DNA from: Chitinophaga sp. Cy-1792
GTDB taxonomy: Bacteria; Bacteroidota; Bacteroidia; Chitinophagales; Chitinophagaceae
Direction of reading: 5' to 3'
DNA: 64,000 bases
Assembly (NCBI RefSeq): GCF_011752935.1
Contig: NZ_VWWO01000002.1
Location: 1,488,001-1,552,000 of the forward strand
Made by a program: the position numbers and the translations under genes. Positions 15,711-24,882 of this stretch are shown here, piece by piece. Within the stretch, counting starts at the first letter, position 1. Each line of letters starts with the position of its first letter. The notes beneath the pieces are model-generated. The model was not told where the DNA came from and did not search any database. It saw only the letters and a program-made list of their open reading frames with translations.

Positions 15711-16286
15711 ATGACACATCGTATTCCGAAAGCCACCCTTCCTGCTGAGCTCAGGGAGCATATGATCAGGCAGTTTGGCCGCATTCCGGAACCAGTGGAA
15801 GTGGTATGGCACAACCCTAAAGTAGGTGCCGCTAGTCTGGAAATGGGAGGCCGGGTAATGGAATGGGATGCCTGTGACGAGCATCTCAAGTCATTTGCAC
15901 ATATGGCAGTGGCGGCCATGATAGGCTGCAGCTGGTGCCTGGATATCGGGTATTTTCAGGCTATCAACAAAGGCCTGGACCTGCACAAAGCCAGCCAGGT
16001 GCCATGTTGGAGGGAGTCAACCGTATTTACACCACTGGAACGCGCCGTGATGGAGTATGCGGAGGCAATGACGAGCACTCCGGTCGCAGTGACCGATGAA
16101 TTGTCGGCAAGACTGCTGGCACAGTTAGGTCCGGCAGCATTGGTGGAGCTGACAGCCCTCATTGGATTTGCTAATTTATCTACGAGGGTAAATACCGCCC
16201 ATGGTATCAGCTCCCAGGGCTATTCAGATGCCTGCGAAATTCCTTTGACTAAACGTACCGGCAAATCCGGTGTAGTATTGAAATGA
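15711..16286 (+). CDS. carboxymuconolactone decarboxylase / AhpD-like family protein
   Basis: The start is the ATG at 15711, nine bases after a good AAGGAGG (15696-15702), rare in this genome type; a frame start at 15678 would overlap the promoter. The 191-residue protein is an all-helical AhpD-like protein with the redox pair Cys73-Ser-Trp-Cys76 (MIGCSWCLDIG) and an ALIGFANLSTRVNTAHG segment. It probably has peroxidase or thiol-reductant activity rather than decarboxylase activity. Its stop overlaps the start of the sigma factor gene by four bases, so both are co-translated. The gene pair is the hallmark arrangement of ECF41. Confidence 0.9.
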   Translation: MTHRIPKATLPAELREHMIRQFGRIPEPVEVVWHNPKVGAASLEMGGRVMEWDACDEHLKSFAHMAVAAMIGCSWCLDIGYFQAINKGLDLHKASQVPCWRESTVFTPLERAVMEYAEAMTSTPVAVTDELSARLLAQLGPAALVELTALIGFANLSTRVNTAHGISSQGYSDACEIPLTKRTGKSGVVLK

Positions 16287-17143
16287 TAAACCAGGACCCT
16301 TTTATTACCCACCGGAACCTGTTGTTCACCGTCGCCTATGAGATGCTTGGCTCGGCGACAGATGCCGAAGATGTACTCCAGGAAACATGGCTCCGGTGGG
16401 ATAAGGTCGATCAATCCCAGGTGCTTGAGCCGCGTGCATACCTTATACGTATGGTCACGCGGCAGGCGCTTAACTGGATGCGGACGTTGTCGCGCCGCCG
16501 GGAAGACTATGTAGGAGAGTGGCTGCCAGAGCCACTCCTGATTAACCCTGAGGTGGCAGATAAACTGGAGTTGTCTGAGAATGTTTCCATCGCCATGCTG
16601 ATTGTGCTGGAGAGCCTGGGACCTGTAGAACGCGCTGTATTCGTATTGCGCGAGGTTTTTAATATATCCTACGACGAGATTTCCCATATCATTGATAAGC
16701 CTGCCGTTACCATCCGGCAGATCGCGAAAAGGGCGCGGGAACATGTGGCCACCAGGCGACAGCGTGAACCGGTAAGCAGAACGGAGCAACAGCGTGTGGT
16801 AGAGCGCTTCCTGGCCGCATTACGTACCGGCCAGCTGCAGCAACTACTGGAAGTATTGGCACCGGATGTTACACTGGTGGCCGATGGTGGCGGGATTGTA
16901 CCTGCAGCTAAAGCGCCGGTTCATGGAAATACGGTGATAGCCAATCTGCTCCTGCGGGCCAACCGGGAGATGACCGCAGCCACCTTATGGCTTAATGGTG
17001 AACCGGGAGCCAGTATTGAGGCCAATGGTGGCTTTGCCGTAGCCAGCTTTGTGGTGGAAAACGGGAAAATTACCCATATCTATGCGATAGCAAATCCTGA
17101 AAAGCTCACCAGACTAGATAAATTAGCAGAACTGGCCAGGTAG
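16283..17143 (+). CDS. ECF41-type RNA polymerase sigma factor (SigJ-like)
   Basis: The 286-residue protein has sigma region 2 (LLFTVAYEMLGSATDAEDVLQETWLRW, here split over residues 13-39), region 4 (about 110-155, VFNISYDEISHIIDKPAVTI) and a C-terminal SnoaL-like domain (about 168-286). All three signature motifs of the ECF41 group are recognisable: the linker WLPEP at 80-84, DGGG at 201-204 and NPEKL at 271-275 (NPDKL in the consensus). In that group the extension replaces an anti-sigma factor and tunes activity. It overlaps the AhpD-like gene by ATGA and probably drives the promoter at 15648. The signal is unknown. Confidence 0.93.
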   Translation: MINQDPFITHRNLLFTVAYEMLGSATDAEDVLQETWLRWDKVDQSQVLEPRAYLIRMVTRQALNWMRTLSRRREDYVGEWLPEPLLINPEVADKLELSENVSIAMLIVLESLGPVERAVFVLREVFNISYDEISHIIDKPAVTIRQIAKRAREHVATRRQREPVSRTEQQRVVERFLAALRTGQLQQLLEVLAPDVTLVADGGGIVPAAKAPVHGNTVIANLLLRANREMTAATLWLNGEPGASIEANGGFAVASFVVENGKITHIYAIANPEKLTRLDKLAELAR

Positions 17144-17160
17144 CATTACCAATTTTTATG

Positions 17161-17212
17161 ATAGCCCGATTTTTTAATTATTTTTACGTTTCAACTAAAA
17201 TCGGGTTGCTAT
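17161..17212. terminator. inverted repeat between the ECF41 module and the next sigma gene
   Basis: CCCGATTTT (17165-17173) pairs with AAAATCGGG (17197-17205), extended by ATAG and CTAT at the outer ends (17161-17164, 17209-17212), loop of 23 bases. It could end the sigJ operon; a TATTTTG near 17210-17216 also overlaps the following start. Confidence 0.45.
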
Positions 17213-17213
17213 T

Positions 17214-17801
17214 TTGTCGCGGAAACCTACTAATAATGAGTGCCAACTATTGCAGGGATTGACTTCAGGGGATACAGTACACTATTCTTATGTATTCAGG
17301 GAGTATTACAGTGCGCTTTGCCATTACGCCGAATCTATCATCGGCGAGCCCGGTCATGCGGAGGATATTGTACAGGATGTCTTCGAGAAATTGTGGGAGA
17401 AGCCCAATACCTTCGAAGATCTCCGGCATCTGAAGGATTACCTTTACAAAGCTACCCGTAATGCTACCCTTAATTTTCTTAAAGGAGCGCAGCACCGTGG
17501 CGAACGCCAGGCGAAATTTCTCTCAGAGCAGGAAACGTCCGGAACAGCAGAAGATATGGAAATCATCCGCACAGAGGTTTTCAGGGTCATTTACCGGGAA
17601 ATAAGCAATCTGCCCGAGCAATGCGGCAAGATCGTCCGCATGAGTTATATAGAAGGACTCAAAAACGAAGAAATTGCGGCCACGCTTTCGATTTCCCTTC
17701 AGACAGTAAAAAATCAGAAAACCAGGGGCATGAAGCTATTGAGAATGCGTTTGTCGCCGGCTGTCATCACTTTATTCCTGTTATTTTCCCACCAATCATA
17801 A
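17214..17801 (+). CDS. ECF sigma factor of the FecI/SusC-associated type
   Basis: The 195-residue protein has sigma-70 region 2 (VFREYYSALCHYAESIIG, GHAEDIVQDVFEKLWEK) and region 4 (ISNLPEQCGKIVRMSYIEGL, LSISLQTVKNQKTRGMKLL). It is followed by FecR, SusC and SusD genes, the usual order in Bacteroidota, where a TonB signal releases the sigma factor through FecR. No ATG is available in frame; TTG at 17214 is the best start and leaves about 15 residues before region 2, but TTG codons further in are possible. The last residues (AVITLFLLFSHQS) are hydrophobic, which is common in this group. Confidence 0.88.
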   Translation: MSRKPTNNECQLLQGLTSGDTVHYSYVFREYYSALCHYAESIIGEPGHAEDIVQDVFEKLWEKPNTFEDLRHLKDYLYKATRNATLNFLKGAQHRGERQAKFLSEQETSGTAEDMEIIRTEVFRVIYREISNLPEQCGKIVRMSYIEGLKNEEIAATLSISLQTVKNQKTRGMKLLRMRLSPAVITLFLLFSHQS

Positions 17802-17864
17802 TTTTTTTTCTTTTCCTTTAGTACGATCGGGATACCATGTTGTAATAATATAAACAGTTAGGAC

Positions 17865-19073
17865 ATGGTGTCTTCTTCAAACGATCCTTTTTTCATTGCA
17901 GCATTGATTTCCCGCTCCCAACAGGGCCTGCTGACGGCCACGGAGCAGGAGCAGCTGGATGAATGGATCGCGGCCAGTGATGAAAACCGGCAGTTATGGA
18001 TGGAATTGAACGATGCTGATGTACAACAGCAACAGGTACGGGCGATGGCGCGCTTTGATGAAGAGGCCGCCCTGGCGCGTTTTCTTGCTGATAAACCTAC
18101 GCGGTCGAATATACGAAGGATGATACACCATAGCTGGAAATGGGCTGCAGCCGTGCTGCTGCTGGTGTTTGGCATCTCTACCTATTTCTTTCTGACTCAT
18201 CCCGGACAAAATACCAGGTGGTTCAGCCAAAAATCGACCCAGCAGGATATCCTGCCAGGTAAAAATGGCGCTATCCTCACCCTGGCAGACGGTACGCAAC
18301 TGGTGCTGGACAGTCTGGGTGAAGGCAGGATCGCCACCCAAAACGGTACGCAGGTTTCCCTGGCCAACAATGAACTGAAATACGATGCCACTTCTGCCAC
18401 AGATGAAACGGCCTATAATACAGTAACCACTCCTAATGGCCGTCAGTACCATGTTATTCTTCCGGATGGAACGGAAGTCTGGCTGAATGCCGGTTCATCC
18501 ATACAATATCCTGTCGCTTTCAAGGGACGGGAACGCAGGGTGAAAATTAAAGGAGAGATTTATTTTGAAGTAGCCAGTAAAAGCTGGCAACCCTTTGTAG
18601 TGGAAGCTGACCAGCTAAAACTCGAAGTACTGGGGACTTCATTTAATATCAACTCATATGATAACGAAAATACTGTCCGCACTACATTACTTACCGGCGC
18701 TGTAAAAGTAACGCCATTGCCCGGCACTATGAATGCCCCTAAGGCCCAGGTACTCGTGCCTGGTCAGACAGGGGTTTTGAGCAAACCGGATGGAGCCGCA
18801 GGAGCAGCACTCACTATAACGGAAACGCCTGATGCAAGTAATATTATAGCCTGGAAAAATGGCCTCTTTAATTTTGATGGTCAGGATTTATACAGTGTCA
18901 TGCGCCAGCTGGAACGCTGGTACAATATCGATGTACAATATATTGGAAAACCAGAGAATGTAATCTTTAAAGGAAAAATGCACCGCAATACCAACTTGTC
19001 TGATGTGTTAAAAGTCCTGGAAACAATGGACGTTAATTTCGAATTGAAAGGGAATACTTTATATGTAAAATAG
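17865..19073 (+). CDS. FecR-family anti-sigma factor
   Basis: The 402-residue protein has a cytosolic N-terminal part that binds the sigma factor (residues 1-85, TEQEQLDEWIAASDENRQLW), one membrane helix (about 92-109), a periplasmic FecR domain (about 125-300, YNTVTTPNGRQYHVILPDG, GEIYFEVA, VLGTSFNINSYD) and a C-terminal DUF4974-type secretin-like domain (about 325-402, MRQLERWYNIDVQY). It relays the state of the SusC receptor to the sigma factor encoded 63 bases upstream. Complete and without oddities. Confidence 0.95.
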   Translation: MVSSSNDPFFIAALISRSQQGLLTATEQEQLDEWIAASDENRQLWMELNDADVQQQQVRAMARFDEEAALARFLADKPTRSNIRRMIHHSWKWAAAVLLLVFGISTYFFLTHPGQNTRWFSQKSTQQDILPGKNGAILTLADGTQLVLDSLGEGRIATQNGTQVSLANNELKYDATSATDETAYNTVTTPNGRQYHVILPDGTEVWLNAGSSIQYPVAFKGRERRVKIKGEIYFEVASKSWQPFVVEADQLKLEVLGTSFNINSYDNENTVRTTLLTGAVKVTPLPGTMNAPKAQVLVPGQTGVLSKPDGAAGAALTITETPDASNIIAWKNGLFNFDGQDLYSVMRQLERWYNIDVQYIGKPENVIFKGKMHRNTNLSDVLKVLETMDVNFELKGNTLYVK

Positions 19074-19104
19074 CGCGTCTTAGAAATAGTTGCTTAAATG
19101 AAAA

Positions 19105-19129
19105 CCGGAAGTGCTCGCGACACTTCCGG
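19105..19129 (+). repeat. hairpin in the FecR-SusC junction (first of two)
   Basis: CCGGAAGTG (19105-19113) pairs perfectly with CACTTCCGG (19121-19129) over a seven-base loop. No T run follows, so it may be an RNA stability or pausing element rather than a terminator. Confidence 0.6.
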
Positions 19130-19194
19130 CGGATGTTCAAGCAATGTAATAACTACAATCAGGTTAAGGACTGTTTATTTTTTCACTTAAACAT

Positions 19195-19218
19195 GCCGTC
19201 CCAGCTGACCGGGACGGC
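19195..19218 (+). repeat. hairpin in the FecR-SusC junction (second of two)
   Basis: GCCGTCCC (19195-19202) pairs perfectly with GGGACGGC (19211-19218) around an eight-base loop, 12 bases before the first possible SusC start. A hairpin with the same GCCGT core occurs in the other FecR-SusC junction (51876-51903). Confidence 0.6.
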
Positions 19219-19230
19219 CTATGCAAAGCT

Positions 19231-22200
19231 ATGCTAAATATTTTTTATTGCATACGGGTTCCCTATATATGGAAACGTGGCTCAACCAAATCGCTGTTAG
19301 TCATGAAGCTAACATTCTTCCTCCTTACCGCCGCTCTGTTACAGGTTTCTGCCAGAGGCTTTTCTCAGAACATCAATTTTAACGGCAAAAACGTTGCTTT
19401 GGAAAAAGTTTTTGCTGCCGTAGAATCACAAACCGACTATGTTTTTCTTTACAAAGCATCCGCCTTATCTGTGGCGAAACCTGTCACCATCAGCGCCCGG
19501 GGAATAGACCTGGGCGCCTTTCTCACCAAAGTTTTTGAGCATCAGTCGCTGACCTACAAAATCGTCGATAAAAATATCCTGGTGTCTCAGAAAGACGCCC
19601 GCCCTGTATCCGTTGACCAGCCAGCTGATACAGCGAAAACAAAACAGGAGCAGATAAATGTTTTTGTCTTTTCTTCTGGTTTCACGCCACTGGGCAGTGC
19701 TACCATCAGCAATCTGTCTGACAAGCGTAACTATCTCACGGCAGGCAGTGGCTCCGTGAAGTTTCCGGCAAAGGTGGGCGACCAGGTACGTATCAGCTAC
19801 ATCGGTTACGTAGACCATTTTTTTACCATCACAGACCAGATGATGAGTGCTAAATCCTATAGTACGGAGATGATACTCTCCCAAAATAAACTGGATGAAG
19901 TACAGATCACTGTGCTGGGTACTACCAACAAAAGAACCGGTACAGCCAATATCTCCACGGTGAAAGCCAGCGATATTGAAAGGCAGCCGGTCGTGAATGT
20001 GCTCGACGCACTCGCCGGCCGCGTACCGGGCCTGCGCATCGGACAGGTAACCAACACCGCATCCAACAGGAAAGTAGAACTCCGCGGTAGGAACGTATTG
20101 AACCAGGATATGTTCTCCGACCCACTGTATGTAGTGGATGGGCTGCCGATTGCTACGTTGTCTGTAAATCCGGCTGGAAATATGCCTGTTAATGGTGGTT
20201 ATTCCATTTCTGAAAATCCATTGTATATGATTAATCCACTGGATATTGAAAGCGTAGATGTGCTGAAAGATGCGGATGCCACTGCGTTATACGGTTCCAG
20301 GGGAGCAAACGGTGTAATCCTTATTACGACCAAGAAAGGCAAACCCGGTCCAACCCGGTTTAATGTCAGCTACTCCAAAGTGTTTTCAGGCGTGCAACGC
20401 TATATGAACCTGATGAACACAGAACAATACCTGGCCATGAGAAAGGAGGCTTTGATGAATGATGTTGCACTGCCTGCGCCCGACAGAACTCCTGATCTCT
20501 CTGTCTGGGACCAGAAAAGCTACACCGACTGGCAACGAACCTTCTTTAAGAATGCACAGTCTGATGATGTGCAGCTGTCTGTAGAAGGTGGATTGCTGCA
20601 GAATACCTACCGTGTGAGCGTAGGGTATACCTCCACCACGGAAATGTACAACAGTGGCAGGGGTAATGACCGCCTGACATTAGGAGTTTCATTCAACCAC
20701 CGCAGTCCTAATGGTAAGCTGATGGTAGATCTTTCTACCAATAACAGCTATTCCAATAATGAATCTGCTGCCACGATTGACTATTTTTCCCTTCCTCCCA
20801 ATGCACCCTGGATTTATGACAGCACCGGCCAATATAATTTTATTCCTTACAGGATACAGAATACCAGCAATTATCCATTCCAGGGTATAAATAACTGGGG
20901 AGAGAATCAGACCTTGAAAAGCCAGATGAATGTGGGTTTTACCTATGAAATCATCAAAGATCTGACAGCTGGTGTCCGTGTGAGCGGTGAATTTTTCAGC
21001 AATAAATCCGGGTACTATTTACCTGTTGCCGGCAAAGACCCGATTACCAATCCTATCAGCTTCGCCATGTATGGTATAGGTTTAGGTAAAAGCTTGCTGA
21101 TAAGGCCCAATATCAACTATGTTAAACTGTTTGGCGGCGCTAAATTAAATGCTTCCCTGGCGGCCGACTATAGCTACGCAGACCAGGATGCAACCTCTAT
21201 CATGGGGCTGATGTTTTCTAATGATAATCTCATTAAAAGCTATGCAAATGCGCAGGTATTACAGTCATCGAATAACTACGCCCAGCTGAAAGTGGCTTCA
21301 CTGCTGGCGACCATAGGCTTCGACTGGGAAAATAAATATATCATCAGCCTTAACGGCAGAAGAGACGGCTCTTCGCGTTTTGGTAGTGGTGCGAGATTTG
21401 GCAACTTCGGATCAGCAGGGGTATCGTGGATTCTGTCTAATGAAGAATGGTTTAAGAACGCCGGCCTGAAATGGCTGTCATTTGCCAAGCTCAGATCTAC
21501 CTATGGCGTCATGGGGAATGCAAACATAGGAGATTATCAGTACCTCTCCCGTTGGTCAAACACTTACAATGGTGTGTATACCAAGCTGCCTGACTATGAC
21601 GATCAGACAATTTACACCCTCGTACAACCGGTCAACCAGCAATATAGCTGGTCGAGCTCCAGCAAGTTTGAAGTAGGCGCCCGTCTTGGATTCTTTAACA
21701 ACAGGTTGAATGTTGAGGGTAACTTCTACAACAACCTGGATGGGAAGCAGCTAACAAGTATTACCACACCTGAATTTACCGGATTTTCAGCTGTAATGGG
21801 CAACTGGCCTGCAGTTATCCGCAACAGGGGAGTAGAACTGATGCTGGATGGAACTATCATTAACACAGATACCTGGGGCGTAACTGCACGTTTCCATATC
21901 AGCAGGAATACCAACACGCTGGTCGCTTTTCCGGGACTGGAAAATTCTCCCTACAAGGATATGTATAAAATCGGGGCTTCTGTAACAGCAAGGGCATATT
22001 CTCACTATATAGGCATCAACCCTATGACAGGAGTACCTGAATTTGAAGATTACAATGGCGATGGTATCAGACAACAAGGAGGTGGCGGTGTTAATTATCC
22101 AGATACCAAAGTGGACGACCATTACAAAATTATTGACCTGAATCCTAAGTATTACGGAGGAATGGGCTTTAGGGTAGATTTTAAACGCGTATTGTCGCTG

Positions 22201-22602
22201 GATGCACAATTTAGCTACGAAAATTCACTGGTAGCAGACCAGCTGAGTGACATGGGTTATGGAACCAGAAGTAACCGGGTGTTGTACGATGAAATTGTAA
22301 ACAGCCACTGGCAGCAGCCAGGAGATAAAGTGCTGTATCCTAAATACACCACCACGAACAGTAATAGCTTGTCAGGTTCTGATGGCTACTATGTGAAAGG
22401 ATCTTATCTCAGCCTGGATAATCTGAGTCTGTCGTACCTGCTGCCGGCTGCATGGGTAAAGCGGGTAGGTATGAAGCAGGGAAGTGTATCCCTGAATTCT
22501 TCCAAGATTTTTAAACTCTCGCAATACAGGGTATCTGATGTTGAATTAGGTCTGACGCCGCAGATCAGAAGGATTGCCGCTAACCTGAGATTAAGTTTCT
22601 AA
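19231..22602 (+). CDS. SusC/RagA-type TonB-linked outer membrane protein (locus 1)
   Basis: The 1123-residue protein has a signal sequence (hydrophobic core about residues 25-40), an STN signalling domain (about 48-120, KNVALEKVFAAVESQTDYVFLY), a short beta-sandwich, a plug (about 225-370, VVNVLDALAGRVPGLRIG, ESVDVLKDADATALYGSRGA, NGVILITTKKG) and a large beta-barrel ending in Phe. The STN domain matches the upstream FecR/sigma pair. ATG 19231 gives 24 residues before the signal core; MKLTF at 19303 is an alternative start. It transports a ligand captured by the following SusD protein. The ligand is unknown; no glycoside hydrolase lies in this locus. Confidence 0.95.
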   Translation: MLNIFYCIRVPYIWKRGSTKSLLVMKLTFFLLTAALLQVSARGFSQNINFNGKNVALEKVFAAVESQTDYVFLYKASALSVAKPVTISARGIDLGAFLTKVFEHQSLTYKIVDKNILVSQKDARPVSVDQPADTAKTKQEQINVFVFSSGFTPLGSATISNLSDKRNYLTAGSGSVKFPAKVGDQVRISYIGYVDHFFTITDQMMSAKSYSTEMILSQNKLDEVQITVLGTTNKRTGTANISTVKASDIERQPVVNVLDALAGRVPGLRIGQVTNTASNRKVELRGRNVLNQDMFSDPLYVVDGLPIATLSVNPAGNMPVNGGYSISENPLYMINPLDIESVDVLKDADATALYGSRGANGVILITTKKGKPGPTRFNVSYSKVFSGVQRYMNLMNTEQYLAMRKEALMNDVALPAPDRTPDLSVWDQKSYTDWQRTFFKNAQSDDVQLSVEGGLLQNTYRVSVGYTSTTEMYNSGRGNDRLTLGVSFNHRSPNGKLMVDLSTNNSYSNNESAATIDYFSLPPNAPWIYDSTGQYNFIPYRIQNTSNYPFQGINNWGENQTLKSQMNVGFTYEIIKDLTAGVRVSGEFFSNKSGYYLPVAGKDPITNPISFAMYGIGLGKSLLIRPNINYVKLFGGAKLNASLAADYSYADQDATSIMGLMFSNDNLIKSYANAQVLQSSNNYAQLKVASLLATIGFDWENKYIISLNGRRDGSSRFGSGARFGNFGSAGVSWILSNEEWFKNAGLKWLSFAKLRSTYGVMGNANIGDYQYLSRWSNTYNGVYTKLPDYDDQTIYTLVQPVNQQYSWSSSSKFEVGARLGFFNNRLNVEGNFYNNLDGKQLTSITTPEFTGFSAVMGNWPAVIRNRGVELMLDGTIINTDTWGVTARFHISRNTNTLVAFPGLENSPYKDMYKIGASVTARAYSHYIGINPMTGVPEFEDYNGDGIRQQGGGGVNYPDTKVDDHYKIIDLNPKYYGGMGFRVDFKRVLSLDAQFSYENSLVADQLSDMGYGTRSNRVLYDEIVNSHWQQPGDKVLYPKYTTTNSNSLSGSDGYYVKGSYLSLDNLSLSYLLPAAWVKRVGMKQGSVSLNSSKIFKLSQYRVSDVELGLTPQIRRIAANLRLSF

Positions 22603-22612
22603 AATCAATCGT

Positions 22613-24061
22613 ATGAAAAGAACTGCTTTCAATATAATAGGATCCGGTATTTTATTGTCAGGCCTCTTGCTGGCTGGTTGCAATAAAATGCTGGATATAA
22701 AAGATCCGATAAATTCCATTACTACCAACCAGGTATTCCAGAGTGATGAACAGGCATCTATCGCGTTAAACGGGCTGTATTCCTATCTGATTAACGGGGG
22801 TGTAAACGAATCCAATTCTGAGGATATGCTGGGCGCTGATCTGTATAGTGCCGGCGGAATTACGGTGGCAGCCGCGCATTCTGCTGATGAATTGTATCAT
22901 CCTGCACTGGGTGGAGATTACCTGTATTATGTGGAAACAACCAACAAAATTACATTACAGAACCTGGGCTATTCTACAAAAATATGGCGGTCGGCATTTA
23001 AGGGTGTCTTCAATGCCAATGCCCTGATACAGGGTACAAGAGCTGCTACCTCCAAGCAATATACGCCGGAATACCGTAAAAGAGTGCTGGGCGAAGCACT
23101 GGCAGTACGGGCTATGAGTTTTTTCTACCTGGTAAACATCTTCGAAAAAATTCCACTGGCATTATCTATTGATCATAATGATACGCAGGGCCTCCCTTCC
23201 GCTACACCGGCTGCTGTTTACCAGCAGATCATCAACGACCTCGAAGAGGCGTCCGGTTATCTTTCAGAAAATTATGAAGGTAATAATGTGGAGCGTATCC
23301 GGATTAATAAATGGTATGTAGAAGCAATGCTGGCCAGGGTGTATCTGTATACCAAAGATTATGAAAAGGCCTGGCAACATGCGAATGCAGTGATCGGCCG
23401 TACAGACCTGTTTCAACTGGAACCGCTGAATAATGTGTTCACCATCGCCAGTAAGGAAGTTATTTTCCAGTTAAAGCAGAACAATACAATGATAACGAGA
23501 GGTAATGCCACTCCGGAAGAATTTGTCCTGTCGAACAGATATCTCACGCCCATGTTGCTGAATGCCTTTGAAACAGGCGATAACAGGAAAACAGCATGGA
23601 CCCTGCCTGTGGATGGTGGGCTGCCGGGCTCCTTCGCGGCAAAGTATAAAATTAACAGGAGCAACTTTGCTTTTAATGGATACAGGTCTGAATACTATGT
23701 GGTGATGCGGCTTGCAGAGATGTACCTGGTACGTGCAGAAGCAAATATGCTACGGAATGCCGCCAATAAAAACGCGACTATTGATGACCTGAATACTATC
23801 AGACGACGTGCCGGATTGAATGATCTGCCGTATACCTTAACAGACCAGCAGACAATTGATGCCATTGCGCAGGAAAGACGCATAGAGCTTTTTGCTGAAT
23901 GGGGGCACCGCTGGATGGACCTGAAAAGAACGAACAAGGCTACAGATATTCTTGGTGCGATATCTTATAAACAGCCATGGAGCGCACATGAACTGCTTTA
24001 TCCTATTCCTCCGGAGGAAATACGCTATGCCAACAATCTCTCCCAGAATGAAGGTTATTAG
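22613..24061 (+). CDS. SusD/RagB-type outer membrane lipoprotein (locus 1)
   Basis: The 482-residue lipoprotein (lipobox LLLAGC) follows SusC after 10 bases. N-terminal part QVFQSDEQASIALNGLYSYL, TPR-like region (LGEALAVRAMSFFYLVNIF, MLARVYLYTKDYEKAWQHA), and the C-terminal RagB motif (QERRIELFAEWGHRWMDLKR, WSAHELLYPIPPEEI) are complete. It covers the SusC barrel as a lid and binds the substrate. The neighbouring genes suggest that the ligand is not a simple glycan, but nothing in the sequence names it. Confidence 0.95.
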   Translation: MKRTAFNIIGSGILLSGLLLAGCNKMLDIKDPINSITTNQVFQSDEQASIALNGLYSYLINGGVNESNSEDMLGADLYSAGGITVAAAHSADELYHPALGGDYLYYVETTNKITLQNLGYSTKIWRSAFKGVFNANALIQGTRAATSKQYTPEYRKRVLGEALAVRAMSFFYLVNIFEKIPLALSIDHNDTQGLPSATPAAVYQQIINDLEEASGYLSENYEGNNVERIRINKWYVEAMLARVYLYTKDYEKAWQHANAVIGRTDLFQLEPLNNVFTIASKEVIFQLKQNNTMITRGNATPEEFVLSNRYLTPMLLNAFETGDNRKTAWTLPVDGGLPGSFAAKYKINRSNFAFNGYRSEYYVVMRLAEMYLVRAEANMLRNAANKNATIDDLNTIRRRAGLNDLPYTLTDQQTIDAIAQERRIELFAEWGHRWMDLKRTNKATDILGAISYKQPWSAHELLYPIPPEEIRYANNLSQNEGY

Positions 24062-24067
24062 GTAAAC

Positions 24068-24853
24068 ATGATCACTATTAAACTGAGTAAGATGTTTAAA
24101 TCCAGCTATAATAAAATTTTGAAGACAACTGTTTTCGCCGGAATGATGCTGATATTAGCAACTTCCTGTAAGAAAGAACAACGGCCGGAAATCTATCCCG
24201 CATCTTTGACGATTGTCAATGGGATCAATGATACGCTGTCGGTTTTATCTGCCTACTTTGGCAAAACGCAACCCGCCTTATACGGGAAACTGGCTTTTAT
24301 CAATAACTGCAGCTCTTTCGATTATGCAACTGATAAAATGGACCAGCCGGTTACGCTATATAGAAATTACGATACACTCAATGCACCTTTTGTGAAAACC
24401 AGCCTCCAACTGGAGGCTGGCGGCATCTTTACACACTTTGTTTATGGTAGTCCCGGCAAGGTGAAACAGAAAACGGTAAAAGAGCAATTGCCACATCATA
24501 GTGTAAACGATAGTGTGGCTTATCTGCGGGTTATCAATCTTTTTGAAAACAGATCAGTAGATGTTGTTCAGCTGGAGCCTGTAGCGGAAACCATGGTCTC
24601 CGATCTCGCTTATGAGGCACTGTCGGATTTTAAAAAGGTTCCTGTGAATGTATCTGTAAAGAAATTCCGTTTTGAGGTAAGAGATCACGCAACAGGCACG
24701 GTGCTGGCCACTATGACAGAAACCAACAGCCCTCCGGGATCTACTGTGCAGAATACCATGTGGCTGTTCAGACCGCGGACAATGATCGTAACAGGAACCT
24801 GGACGGCTGAAGGCAATTTTGTCGCCAAGGCAAAAAGTATCGGTCATTTCTAA
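24068..24853 (+). CDS. lipoprotein accompanying SusCD, DUF4397-like
   Basis: The protein has a signal peptide with lipobox LATSC; both ATG 24068 and ATG 24092 are possible starts and I list the first (261 residues). The mature part has two beta-sandwich-like halves (SLTIVNGINDTLSVLSAYFG, and SVAYLRVINLFENRSVDVVQ) that resemble the DUF4397 lipoproteins often coded after SusD genes. It lies seven bases after the SusD stop and 29 bases before the ABC ATPase gene. It probably binds ligand on the cell surface. Family assignment is tentative. Confidence 0.6.
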   Translation: MITIKLSKMFKSSYNKILKTTVFAGMMLILATSCKKEQRPEIYPASLTIVNGINDTLSVLSAYFGKTQPALYGKLAFINNCSSFDYATDKMDQPVTLYRNYDTLNAPFVKTSLQLEAGGIFTHFVYGSPGKVKQKTVKEQLPHHSVNDSVAYLRVINLFENRSVDVVQLEPVAETMVSDLAYEALSDFKKVPVNVSVKKFRFEVRDHATGTVLATMTETNSPPGSTVQNTMWLFRPRTMIVTGTWTAEGNFVAKAKSIGHF

Positions 24854-24882
24854 ACCCAATTTTTAATTCTAAGCAACTTTAT

